The position numbers and the translations under genes are program-made. This document shows positions 1 through 5,230 of a DNA stretch of 8,444 nucleotides, one piece after another. The notes beneath the pieces are model-generated. The model did not search any database, was not told the origin of the DNA, and saw only the letters and a list, made by a program, of their open reading frames with translations. The DNA is from Actinomycetes bacterium (GTDB lineage: Bacteria; Actinomycetota; Actinomycetes; Propionibacteriales; Propionibacteriaceae), in the NCBI GenBank assembly GCA_029778515.1, contig JAKOQD010000295.1, forward strand, positions 1 through 8,444, given 5' to 3'. Each line of letters begins with the position of its first letter. Position 1 is the stretch's first letter.

Positions 1-1
1 G

Positions 2-835
2 GCGGCCGGTGTGGCGCTCTGCGTGGTGGACGCGGCATCCATCGTCGAGGCTGCGGACGCCGCCGTCCGCCAAGGCGTGGTGGCCGAGTTGCACCTCAAG
101 ATCGACACGGGCATGCGCCGAATCGGCGCCGAACCATTGGACGCCGTCCGCTTGGCCGAGATGGTGGACGCGACCTCCGGCGTCCGCTTGGGTGGGCTGT
201 TCTCCCATCTCCCGGTCTCGGACGTGCCGTCCGGCGTGGAGTTCACCAGGGCACAGACGGCGCTGTTCGCCGAGGTGGCTGCACGGGTGGAGACGGCGCG
301 CGGCCCCGTCCCGCTGAAGCACCTGGCCAACTCGGGGGCGGTGCTCGGGCACCCGAACACCTGGTTGGACCTGGTCAGGCCAGGAATCATGGCCTACGGC
401 GCCTATCCCGACCCGGCGGCTGAGCGGACGGTCCCGCTGCTCCCTGGCCTTGAATGGACGAGCCGAGTGACCTTCGTGAAGCCGATCAGAGCTGGCGAGA
501 CCGTGAGCTATGGCCGCACCTGGACGGCCGAGCGGGACACCTGGATCGCGACCGTGCCGGTGGGCTACGGCGACGGCTACTCGCGCCTGCTGTCGAATCG
601 CGGCCGCATGCTGATCGGTGGCCGCAGCTACCCGATCGCCGGCCGGGTGTGCATGGACCAGACCATGCTCGATCTCGGCCCCGAGACCGACGTCGCGGTG
701 GGCGATGAGGTGGTGCTGATCGGACGCTCCGGTGACGAAGAGATCACTACCGCGGAGATCGCCGAGCTCATGGGCACGATCCCCTACGAGGTCACCTGCC
801 TGATCACCCAGCGAGTGGCCCGCGCCTACGCCTAG
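2..835 (+). CDS. alr: Alanine racemase, C-terminal three quarters (5' end outside window)
   Basis: PLP-dependent cytosolic enzyme interconverting L- and D-alanine to supply D-Ala for peptidoglycan. The open frame runs from the left edge, leaving 277 codons before TAG at 833-835. Family members are about 370 residues, so roughly the first 90-100, including the PLP-binding lysine, lie outside. Seen: KIDTGMRRIG, which holds the conserved lysine (the carbamylated Lys129 position of the Geobacillus enzyme) and the arginine seven residues on (Arg136 position); HLANSGA; AYGAYP; GYGDGY, whose first Tyr (codon 566-568) aligns with the catalytic Tyr265 of the second active-site face; and GRVCMDQ, matching the Met312-Asp313 substrate-pocket segment. 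The beta-domain end (GDEVVLIG, then ITTAEIAELMGTIPYEVTC) is complete. A GTG at 11 is in frame but internal. It converges on the EcsC-family gene across a repeat-rich spacer. Identification is very secure; whether it is the biosynthetic or a second racemase cannot be told. Confidence 0.96.
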   Translation, partial: AAGVALCVVDAASIVEAADAAVRQGVVAELHLKIDTGMRRIGAEPLDAVRLAEMVDATSGVRLGGLFSHLPVSDVPSGVEFTRAQTALFAEVAARVETARGPVPLKHLANSGAVLGHPNTWLDLVRPGIMAYGAYPDPAAERTVPLLPGLEWTSRVTFVKPIRAGETVSYGRTWTAERDTWIATVPVGYGDGYSRLLSNRGRMLIGGRSYPIAGRVCMDQTMLDLGPETDVAVGDEVVLIGRSGDEEITTAEIAELMGTIPYEVTCLITQRVARAYA

Positions 836-856
836 CCAAAAGCTAGGGGGAAGCTC

Positions 857-935
857 GGGGGACGGTTTCTTTCCGCGTCACAACCCTTCGCTGACAAGGT
901 CAATTGCCAGCCGGGGACGGTTCCTTTGTGTCGCG
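857..935. repeat. Two copies of a GGGGACGGTT-CTTT motif
   Basis: Two direct copies of a 15-nt core (GGGGACGGTTYCTTT) start at 858 and 913, 55 bp apart. The second continues into GTGTCGCG and the first into a diverged CCGCGTCAC. From memory, close relatives of this motif (read on the other strand as GACACAAAGGAACCGTCCCC) are widely dispersed in unrelated bacterial genomes, often near IS200-like/REP-associated transposases; that link is recalled, not shown here. No transposase lies in the window. The pair sits in the alr/ecsC convergent spacer immediately beside a REP-like palindrome. Confidence 0.5.
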
Positions 936-946
936 AGCGCTTCCGC

Positions 947-981
947 CGAGGGGATCCCGGCCTTCGCCGGGATGACGTTGT
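947..981. repeat. REP-like palindrome (ATCCCGGC-CTTC-GCCGGGAT)
   Basis: A perfect 8-bp stem, ATCCCGGC at 954-961 and GCCGGGAT at 966-973, encloses a CTTC tetraloop and is followed by GACG. On the minus strand the unit reads CGTCATCCCGGCGAAGGCC and would translate as VIPAKAGIP, the well-known spurious peptide from dispersed palindromic repeats in many bacteria. I therefore read it as a small dispersed repeat, not a gene. Lying between two convergent genes it could also act as a bidirectional transcription stop, but there is no T tract. Confidence 0.6.
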
Positions 982-1039
982 AACGGCGGGATGACGTTGG
1001 AACAGCAGGATGACGTTGGAACAGCAGGATGACGTTGGA
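969..1039. repeat. 19-bp tandem repeat array, about 3.7 copies
   Basis: Units start at 969, 988, 1007 and 1026, each beginning RGGATGACGTTG and ending in TAACGGC or GAACAGC. Unit 1 (GGGATGACGTTGTAACGGC) includes the right arm of the palindrome at 954-973. Unit 2 differs from it at three positions, unit 3 from unit 2 only in its first base, and unit 4 is truncated after about 14 nt. There are no spacers, so it is a minisatellite and not a CRISPR. The array ends about 10 bp short of the stop codon of the minus-strand EcsC-family gene. Confidence 0.85.
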
Positions 1040-1049
1040 GGAGTGTTGG

Positions 1050-1727
1050 CTACTGCCGCGGAATCGAGGCCTGGTGCCTGGCCACGAACTCGCGCTTGGC
1101 GTAGGCGGCCAAGCCGAAGGTGAGCCAGCCGTCCACAGCGGCGCCGACGCCACCTCCGACCAGTGGAATCCGCCGCACCACCACGACGGCGAGGTGCTTG
1201 CCGCCCAGACGTCCGGCCAGTGAACCCATCACGCGTTCGTTGATCGCCTGGTCGAGCGACGGGTCGAACATCGGTGCGGTGGCGATGGCCAGCGGGGTGG
1301 CGGGCAGCCTTCCGTCCGCCACCATCCGGCGCACCTCGTCGTCGCCCAGCATGGCCAAGGTGAGGGCGGCGCGAACCCGGCGATCGTCCACGTCATAGCC
1401 GCGAAGGTGCGCGATCGAAGCGATCATCCGGACGCTTAGCACGCCCATGCCGGCGATGTTGGCCGGCAGTCCGACCGGCAGGGTTAGCAGGCCGCCGACG
1501 CTGGTCAGGAATCCCTGCGCCGAAGCCAGACCGATGTGTTGGGTGACCAGCGAGTCGATCGCGGCTTCGCGCTCCCCCTTGGTCTGCAGCGCTTTGGCTG
1601 CGGTCGCTTTCGCCCCGGGGAAGCTGCTGTTCCCGTCGATTGCGAACTCGACGATGCTGCGCAGCATGCCACCGACCACGGCTGGCGCGCGGGCCACGAC
1701 CTGCTTGCCGATCCCTTCGTTGGTCAT
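1050..1727 (-). CDS. EcsC-family protein
   Basis: A 225-residue protein of the EcsC family (named after the third gene of the Bacillus ecs locus), whose biochemical role is not established. The signature is residues 63-112: QHIGLASAQGFLTSVGG, a hydrophobic LTLPVGLPANIAGMGV stretch, then RMIASIAHLRGYD, followed by a helical region with RVRAALTLAMLGD. A second glycine-rich apolar stretch, IPLVGGGVGAAVDG (187-200), and WLTFGLAAYAKREF close the domain. There is no signal peptide; the apolar segments suggest membrane association. I chose ATG 1725-1727 because GAAAGGA lies 5 nt upstream; the open frame extends 30 codons further up, but that part is Arg-rich, without family likeness, and covers the probable promoter. 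It diverges from aat and converges on alr, so it is probably monocistronic. The 3' end abuts a tandem repeat. Family assignment is secure; function is unknown. Confidence 0.88.
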   Translation of the reverse strand: MTNEGIGKQVVARAPAVVGGMLRSIVEFAIDGNSSFPGAKATAAKALQTKGEREAAIDSLVTQHIGLASAQGFLTSVGGLLTLPVGLPANIAGMGVLSVRMIASIAHLRGYDVDDRRVRAALTLAMLGDDEVRRMVADGRLPATPLAIATAPMFDPSLDQAINERVMGSLAGRLGGKHLAVVVVRRIPLVGGGVGAAVDGWLTFGLAAYAKREFVARHQASIPRQ

Positions 1728-1732
1728 TGGGT

Positions 1733-1739
1733 TCCTTTC
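1733..1739 (-). promoter_or_regulatory. Shine-Dalgarno site of the EcsC-family gene
   Basis: The minus strand reads GAAAGGA, then ACCCA, then ATG. The 5-nt spacing and purine run favour the ATG at 1727 over the upstream in-frame start at 1817. Confidence 0.65.
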
Positions 1740-1753
1740 ACGCCGACCCTGCA

Positions 1754-1759
1754 AGCGTA
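1754..1759 (-). promoter_or_regulatory. Possible -10 box (TACGCT) for the EcsC-family gene
   Basis: TACGCT on the minus strand fits the actinobacterial TANNNT -10 pattern and would give a leader of about 20 nt carrying the SD site. I see no convincing -35 box at the expected distance, so this is a weak call. Confidence 0.3.
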
Positions 1760-1816
1760 GGCGGCTTCCCGTGGTGGCTGCGTCCGGTGCGTCCCTGAAC
1801 CGTCCCTCAACACCCA

Positions 1817-1894
1817 TGTCGTGATTTCGAAGCTTCAGGGGCTGCGGACGCGAATCTGGGCACCCCGGGCAGTCATGGCTTCGAAATCACGACA
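1817..1894. repeat. Perfect 17-bp inverted repeat with 44-nt loop
   Basis: The left arm TGTCGTGATTTCGAAGC (1817-1833) is the exact reverse complement of GCTTCGAAATCACGACA (1878-1894). Pairing partly continues inside the loop: GGCTGC at 1840-1845 can pair with GCAGTC at 1869-1874 with one G-T pair. Each arm contains the palindrome TTCGAA, and the left arm runs into GAAGCTTC. It occupies the divergent promoter region between the EcsC-family gene and aat, ending 33 bp before the aat start. It could be a two-site operator, a transcript hairpin, or a MITE-like dispersed element with 17-bp terminal repeats; no target-site duplication is evident. Confidence 0.85.
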
Positions 1895-1915
1895 CCGGTT
1901 GTCGGAGGCGGCTGG

Positions 1916-1921
1916 CAGAAT
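1916..1921 (+). promoter_or_regulatory. Possible -10 box (CAGAAT) for a leaderless aat transcript
   Basis: CAGAAT ends 6 nt before the aat ATG at 1928, placing the transcription start at or near the A of ATG. The only SD-like sequence, GGAGG at 1904-1908, is 19 nt upstream, too far to serve this start. The -10 match is imperfect (C for T at position 1) and no -35 box is clear. Confidence 0.35.
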
Positions 1922-1927
1922 CGGCCC

Positions 1928-2617
1928 ATGGCGCGCTCAGGACTGTTCGGACCGGCGCGGGAGTGGCCCGACCAGGATCTGATCGCCTTCTCGGACGAGT
2001 TCGACGAAACACTCGCCCTGGAGGCGTACAGCTGCGGCGTGTTCCCGATGCCCATCGGCCAGTACTCCGCCAGCGAGATGGGTTGGTGGTCGCCGCTGCG
2101 GCGCGGGGTGATGCCCCTGGACGCCCTTCGGGTCACCCGATCGCTGCGCAAGTCGGCCAAGCGCTACACCACCACGATCGATCAGGCCTTCGATGAGGTG
2201 CTGGCGCGGTGCGCCGATCCGAAGCGTCCCCACGGCTGGATCGACGATGCCGTCCGGCGCGTGTACACCACGCTGCACGAAGCCGGGCGGGTGCACTCGG
2301 TTGAGGTCTGGGACTCGTCCGGACGCCTCGTCGGTGGCCTCTACGGCGTCTGCATTGGTGGCCTGTTCGCCGGCGAGTCGATGTTCCACGACCCCGAGCA
2401 CGGGCGGGACGCGTCCAAGGTGGCACTGCTCCGCCTGGTGGAGTTTCTCTCCGATGAGCATGCTGAGGACCGGATCATCGACGTCCAGTGGCAGACCGAA
2501 CACCTGGCCTCGCTGGGGATAATCGAAATCGACCGCGACGAGTACCTGAACCTGCTCGACGAAGCGCTGGCTGTGCCCGAGCCGCACTGGCCGGCCAGAG
2601 AGGAGCGCCATGCCTGA
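1928..2617 (+). CDS. aat: Leucyl/phenylalanyl-tRNA--protein transferase
   Basis: Cytosolic enzyme moving Leu or Phe from charged tRNA onto the N-terminal Lys or Arg of proteins, creating the bacterial N-degron recognised by ClpS for Clp degradation. The 229 residues compare with 234 in E. coli. Seen: EAYSCGVFPMP (32-42), the YxxGxFPW-like motif with Met for Trp; GWWSP (52-56); R71SLRK; W104I; AGRVHSVEVWD; LVGGLYGVCIGGLFAGESMF (135-153), whose Glu150 aligns with E. coli Glu156; IIDVQ with Asp185 and Gln187 aligning with Asp186 and Gln188; HLASLG (192-197). The E. coli Asn191 position is Thr190. The N-terminal 30 residues are acidic and unlike E. coli. The last 8 bp (ATGCCTGA) are shared with the Fpg/Nei gene, so the two are probably cotranscribed and translationally coupled. 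No clp gene is adjacent. Identification is secure. Confidence 0.95.
   Translation: MARSGLFGPAREWPDQDLIAFSDEFDETLALEAYSCGVFPMPIGQYSASEMGWWSPLRRGVMPLDALRVTRSLRKSAKRYTTTIDQAFDEVLARCADPKRPHGWIDDAVRRVYTTLHEAGRVHSVEVWDSSGRLVGGLYGVCIGGLFAGESMFHDPEHGRDASKVALLRLVEFLSDEHAEDRIIDVQWQTEHLASLGIIEIDRDEYLNLLDEALAVPEPHWPAREERHA
2597..2605 (+). promoter_or_regulatory. Shine-Dalgarno site of the Fpg/Nei gene inside aat
   Basis: AGAGAGGAG inside the last aat codons lies 4 nt before ATG 2610. It fixes the start giving MPELPEVE, which must begin exactly there because the residue after Met is the catalytic proline. Confidence 0.7.
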
Positions 2618-3473
2618 ACTGCCGGAAGTGGAAGCTCTGCGCGGGTTTCTTGAGCGCACCTGCGTTGGCAGGACGGTCGCACGCGTCGAACTGGCCGCCT
2701 TCTCAAGCCTGAAGACCTACACCATCCCGTTGTCGGCGCTCGCCGGGCTCGAAGTGGACGCGGTCGAGCGCCGCGGAAAGTTCGTCTGCCTCTCGATCGG
2801 CGGGCTGTGGCTGGCATTCCACCTGGCCAGGGCCGGCTGGTTGACCTGGTCGGACGCGATGCCGGACGCACCCGCACGCCCGGGACGCGGGCCGCTGGCG
2901 GCGCGAATGATCTTCGACGACGGCTCCGGGTTCCGGCTCACCGAGGCGGGCACGCAGAAGCGGCTGGCGCTCTACCTGGTGAACAACCTGGACGAGGTGC
3001 CCGGCATCGCCAGTCTGGGGCCCGACCCGCTGGCGGCGGAGTTCACCCCCGAGGTGCTCGCCGGGATTCTGGCCACGGCCGGACGCGCGCAGCTGAAGGG
3101 CGTGCTCCGTGACCAGCGGATCATCGCTGGCATTGGCAACGCTTACTCCGATGAAATTCTGCACGCTGCGAAGTTGAGTCCGTTCAAGCCGTCGAACGGC
3201 TTGGACGAGGTCGAACTGGCTGCCCTCTACGCCGCGATCCGCGACGAGCTATCGGCTGCGATCCAGCGTTCCGCAGGACTGGCGGCCAAGGATCTCAAGG
3301 GCGACAAGAAGCTCAACCTGCGGGTGCACGGCCGCACCGGCCAGCCCTGCGGTGTCTGCGGCACCACGATTGCCGAGGTCTCCTTCGCCGACAGTTCGCT
3401 GCAGTACTGCCCCGGCTGCCAGACTGGCGGCAAACCCTTGGCTGATCGGCGGTTGTCACGCTTGCTGAAATAG
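2610..3473 (+). CDS. Fpg/Nei-family DNA glycosylase/AP lyase with zinc finger
   Basis: Bifunctional base-excision-repair enzyme that removes oxidised bases and nicks the abasic site by beta,delta-elimination. The 287 residues start MPELPEVE: Pro2 is the nucleophile after Met removal and Glu3 the acid. Lys57 in RRGKF and His71 in FHLARAG match E. coli Fpg Lys57 and His71; GIGNAYSDEIL carries Asn177 of the helix-two-turn-helix; the zinc finger is Cys247, 250, 267, 270. Oddities against E. coli Fpg: the void-filling triad is not kept (HLGMSG is HLARAG, Arg74 for Met; TDPRRFG is TEAGTQKR), and the zinc-finger Arg contacting DNA is Ser (DSSLQYC). After the last Cys there is a 17-residue basic tail (QTGGKPLADRRLSRLLK). 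These fit a divergent actinobacterial Fpg/Nei branch, so neither mutM nor nei is assigned and substrate range is open. Its ATG overlaps the end of aat by 8 bp. Confidence 0.92.
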   Translation: MPELPEVEALRGFLERTCVGRTVARVELAAFSSLKTYTIPLSALAGLEVDAVERRGKFVCLSIGGLWLAFHLARAGWLTWSDAMPDAPARPGRGPLAARMIFDDGSGFRLTEAGTQKRLALYLVNNLDEVPGIASLGPDPLAAEFTPEVLAGILATAGRAQLKGVLRDQRIIAGIGNAYSDEILHAAKLSPFKPSNGLDEVELAALYAAIRDELSAAIQRSAGLAAKDLKGDKKLNLRVHGRTGQPCGVCGTTIAEVSFADSSLQYCPGCQTGGKPLADRRLSRLLK

Positions 3474-3600
3474 GCGGCCCGCCGTCTTCGTCAATCAACC
3501 GCGCCGGGTATCCCGCCACCCTAGGCGTGAGCTTGCCGTCCGCTTCGTAACGGTCCGGTCTCGGCCGCGGTCGGACGTGGGTTGCCCTGTGCCGTACAGG

Positions 3601-3606
3601 TAGCCT
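3601..3606 (+). promoter_or_regulatory. Possible -10 box (TAGCCT) for mptB
   Basis: TAGCCT lies 31 nt before ATG 3638 and resembles the -10 elements seen before pheA, serS and the HAD gene. It is part of a small palindrome (TAGC-CT-GCTA, 3601-3610) next to another inverted repeat (CCTGT 3586-3590, ACAGG 3596-3600). No well-spaced -35 box is visible. The rest of the 164-bp gap from 3474 holds nothing I can call, including no convincing terminator after the glycosylase gene. Confidence 0.35.
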
Positions 3607-3628
3607 GCTAGATGGTCCATCCGATCGT

Positions 3629-3634
3629 GAGGTG
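3629..3634 (+). promoter_or_regulatory. Shine-Dalgarno site deciding the mptB start
   Basis: GAGGTG has its GAGG core 5 nt upstream of ATG 3638. A GTG at 3632, two codons up and in frame, would lie inside this site, so ATG 3638 is preferred. Confidence 0.6.
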
Positions 3635-3637
3635 AGA

Positions 3638-5221
3638 ATGCCGAATCCGGTTCAGGCCGCCTGGGGGCGGCTGCGTCCGGCATTCACGGCACCCTGGAGC
3701 GGCAACCATCGGCTCGGTCTCGGGTTGATCATCGCCAGTGCGCTGGTCACGATCGCGGTCGCGTTCTGCGGGCCGTCCTCGGTCACGCTGAAGCTGGGCG
3801 AGCGCATCAACTTCCTCCCGCCCTGGTACCTCCCGGTGAAATGGCTGCCGCTGGGCGAATGGGTGGCCGTCCCTGCGCTGTGGACGGGGATCGCGCTCGG
3901 CGCGCTCGGCCTGCTGATTTGCTGGCGCGCGGTGAACCTCGGCTGGCGTCCGAGCAACCGCCGGCTGTTCCTCACCGGCTCGGTCCTCAGCATCGCCACC
4001 AGTCTGGTGCCACCGCTGACTTCGGCGGACGTGCTGATGTACGCCGCCTACGGACGCATCCAGGTGCTCGGCCTGAACCCCTACGACATCACTCCCGCGG
4101 AAATCTTCCGGCAGGAGTTCGATCCGCTGTTGATCGTCACCGAGCGGCCATGGCAGGACACGCCGAGCGTCTATGGGCCGCTCGCGTCCGCGTCCCAGTG
4201 GCTGGCCGCCTACCTCGGCGGCGGCAACATGCACAACACGGTCTTCTGGCTGCAGATGTTCGCGCTGCTCCCGTTCCTGCTGATCGGCGCGCTCGCCGTC
4301 CGGATGGCGCACGACGACCATCGGACGCAAACCCGCGCCGTGCTGTTCACCGTGCTGAACCCGCTGATGATCTGGTCGGTGCTGGCCGGTGCGCACAACG
4401 AGGCGTTCACCCTGGTGTTCGCGATCGTCAGTCTGTACTTCATGCGGCGCAGCTCGTTCGTGGCCGGGTTGGGCATCGGGCTTGCTGGGACTGTGAAGGT
4501 TTCGCTGGTGTTCTACGGCATCGCCATGGCCTGGGGGTACCGGCGGGACTGGCGCAAGCTGGTCGGACTGGCGCTCGGTGCCGCGATTCCGTTGGTGATC
4601 GCATACGGCTTCATCGTGCCGCGGGCGCTGCTGGCCGCTGGCCGCAACACCGGCTACATCTCCGCCGGCTCCTGGGCGCCGTGGCTGCAGTGGGCGATGG
4701 GGTGGGTGATCGGCGACTGGGCCGCGCGCGGCGTGATCGGCTGGCTGGGTTGGGTGCTGATGGCGGTGGTCGCATGGATGCTCTCGCGGGTACTGCCCTG
4801 GCGGCTCGTTCCCGGGGTGGCCAACACGCTCGATCCGCGCCGCGACCCGCTCACCGTCACCGTGCGGACGGCCGCGATCCTCACCACCGCCTGGCTGGTC
4901 ACGTCCCCCTACACGCTGAGTTGGTACGACCTGATCACCTGGGTGCCGCTGGGGTTGATGGCCGCCACCAGGCTGGACGTGCTGATGATGTGGCGTGGCA
5001 TGTGGCTGTCGATCGCCTATGTAACCGGCCGCTCGGTGGAGTTCAGCCCGACTATGCAGGCGGTGTCGGTGTTCCTCCGTGACTGGTTGTGCACCGGTGC
5101 CCAGTGGATGGTGCTGATCCTGATCGTCCACTGGTGGTGGACATCGGCGCAGCGCTTCCCTGCGGTGCCCGCCTGGGTGCCGCGCCCGGGACGCGGCCGG
5201 CTCGAAGCCGCACCCCACTAG
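3638..5221 (+). CDS. mptB: MptB-like polyprenol-phosphomannose alpha-1,6-mannosyltransferase (GT-C)
   Basis: Polytopic GT-C glycosyltransferase. In mycobacteria and corynebacteria MptB uses polyprenyl-phosphate mannose to extend the alpha-1,6-mannan core of lipomannan on the outer face of the membrane. The 527 residues carry about a dozen hydrophobic segments, starting near 26-44 and 76-95 with the last near 488-500. The conserved block is residues 127-149: LTSADVLMYAAYGRI then GLNPYD, where Asp131 sits in the first large outer loop as expected for the GT-C catalytic or metal-binding acid. Further family-like points are SVYGPL (177-182), NPLMIWSVLAGAHNEA (241-256), TVKVSL, and SPYTLSWYD (423-431). 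The C-terminal end (about 505-527) is a basic, proline-rich cytosolic tail. The stop codon lies 9 nt before pheA and inside its putative -10 box. The symbol rests on family resemblance; a close paralogue such as MptA or another GT-C enzyme is possible. Confidence 0.83.
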   Translation: MPNPVQAAWGRLRPAFTAPWSGNHRLGLGLIIASALVTIAVAFCGPSSVTLKLGERINFLPPWYLPVKWLPLGEWVAVPALWTGIALGALGLLICWRAVNLGWRPSNRRLFLTGSVLSIATSLVPPLTSADVLMYAAYGRIQVLGLNPYDITPAEIFRQEFDPLLIVTERPWQDTPSVYGPLASASQWLAAYLGGGNMHNTVFWLQMFALLPFLLIGALAVRMAHDDHRTQTRAVLFTVLNPLMIWSVLAGAHNEAFTLVFAIVSLYFMRRSSFVAGLGIGLAGTVKVSLVFYGIAMAWGYRRDWRKLVGLALGAAIPLVIAYGFIVPRALLAAGRNTGYISAGSWAPWLQWAMGWVIGDWAARGVIGWLGWVLMAVVAWMLSRVLPWRLVPGVANTLDPRRDPLTVTVRTAAILTTAWLVTSPYTLSWYDLITWVPLGLMAATRLDVLMMWRGMWLSIAYVTGRSVEFSPTMQAVSVFLRDWLCTGAQWMVLILIVHWWWTSAQRFPAVPAWVPRPGRGRLEAAPH

Positions 5222-5224
5222 GCT
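5219..5224 (+). promoter_or_regulatory. -10 box (TAGGCT) for leaderless pheA, overlapping the mptB stop
   Basis: TAGGCT begins with the TAG stop codon of mptB and ends 6 nt before GTG 5231, the distance expected for transcription starting on the G of the start codon. No SD precedes GTG. No clear -35 box is seen, as is common for such actinobacterial promoters. The identical hexamer precedes serS. Confidence 0.5.
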
Positions 5225-5230
5225 GAGCGG

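Noticed and set aside
969..1039. Possible CRISPR array
   Set aside because: The 19-bp units are directly adjacent with no spacers, there are fewer than four units, and there is no cas gene.
878..1153. 91-codon minus-strand frame containing NVIPAKAGIP
   Set aside because: It translates the REP-like palindrome and tandem repeat and overlaps the 3' end of the EcsC-family gene in another frame. The peptide is a known artefact of dispersed repeats.
1728..1817. 30-codon upstream extension of the EcsC-family gene
   Set aside because: Arg-rich and without family similarity; it would place the good SD at 1733-1739 inside the coding region, so the ATG at 1727 was chosen.
1937..2659. 240-codon minus-strand frame over aat
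   Set aside because: Antisense shadow of a well-conserved gene with no recognisable motif or ribosome binding site.
3473..3483. GGCGGCCCGCC after the glycosylase stop as a terminator
   Set aside because: Only 4 bp of stem are possible with a 3-nt loop, and there is no T tract.
3632..3637. GTG 3632 as the mptB start
   Set aside because: It lies inside the GAGGTG Shine-Dalgarno site; ATG 3638 has better spacing and adds no loss of conserved sequence.
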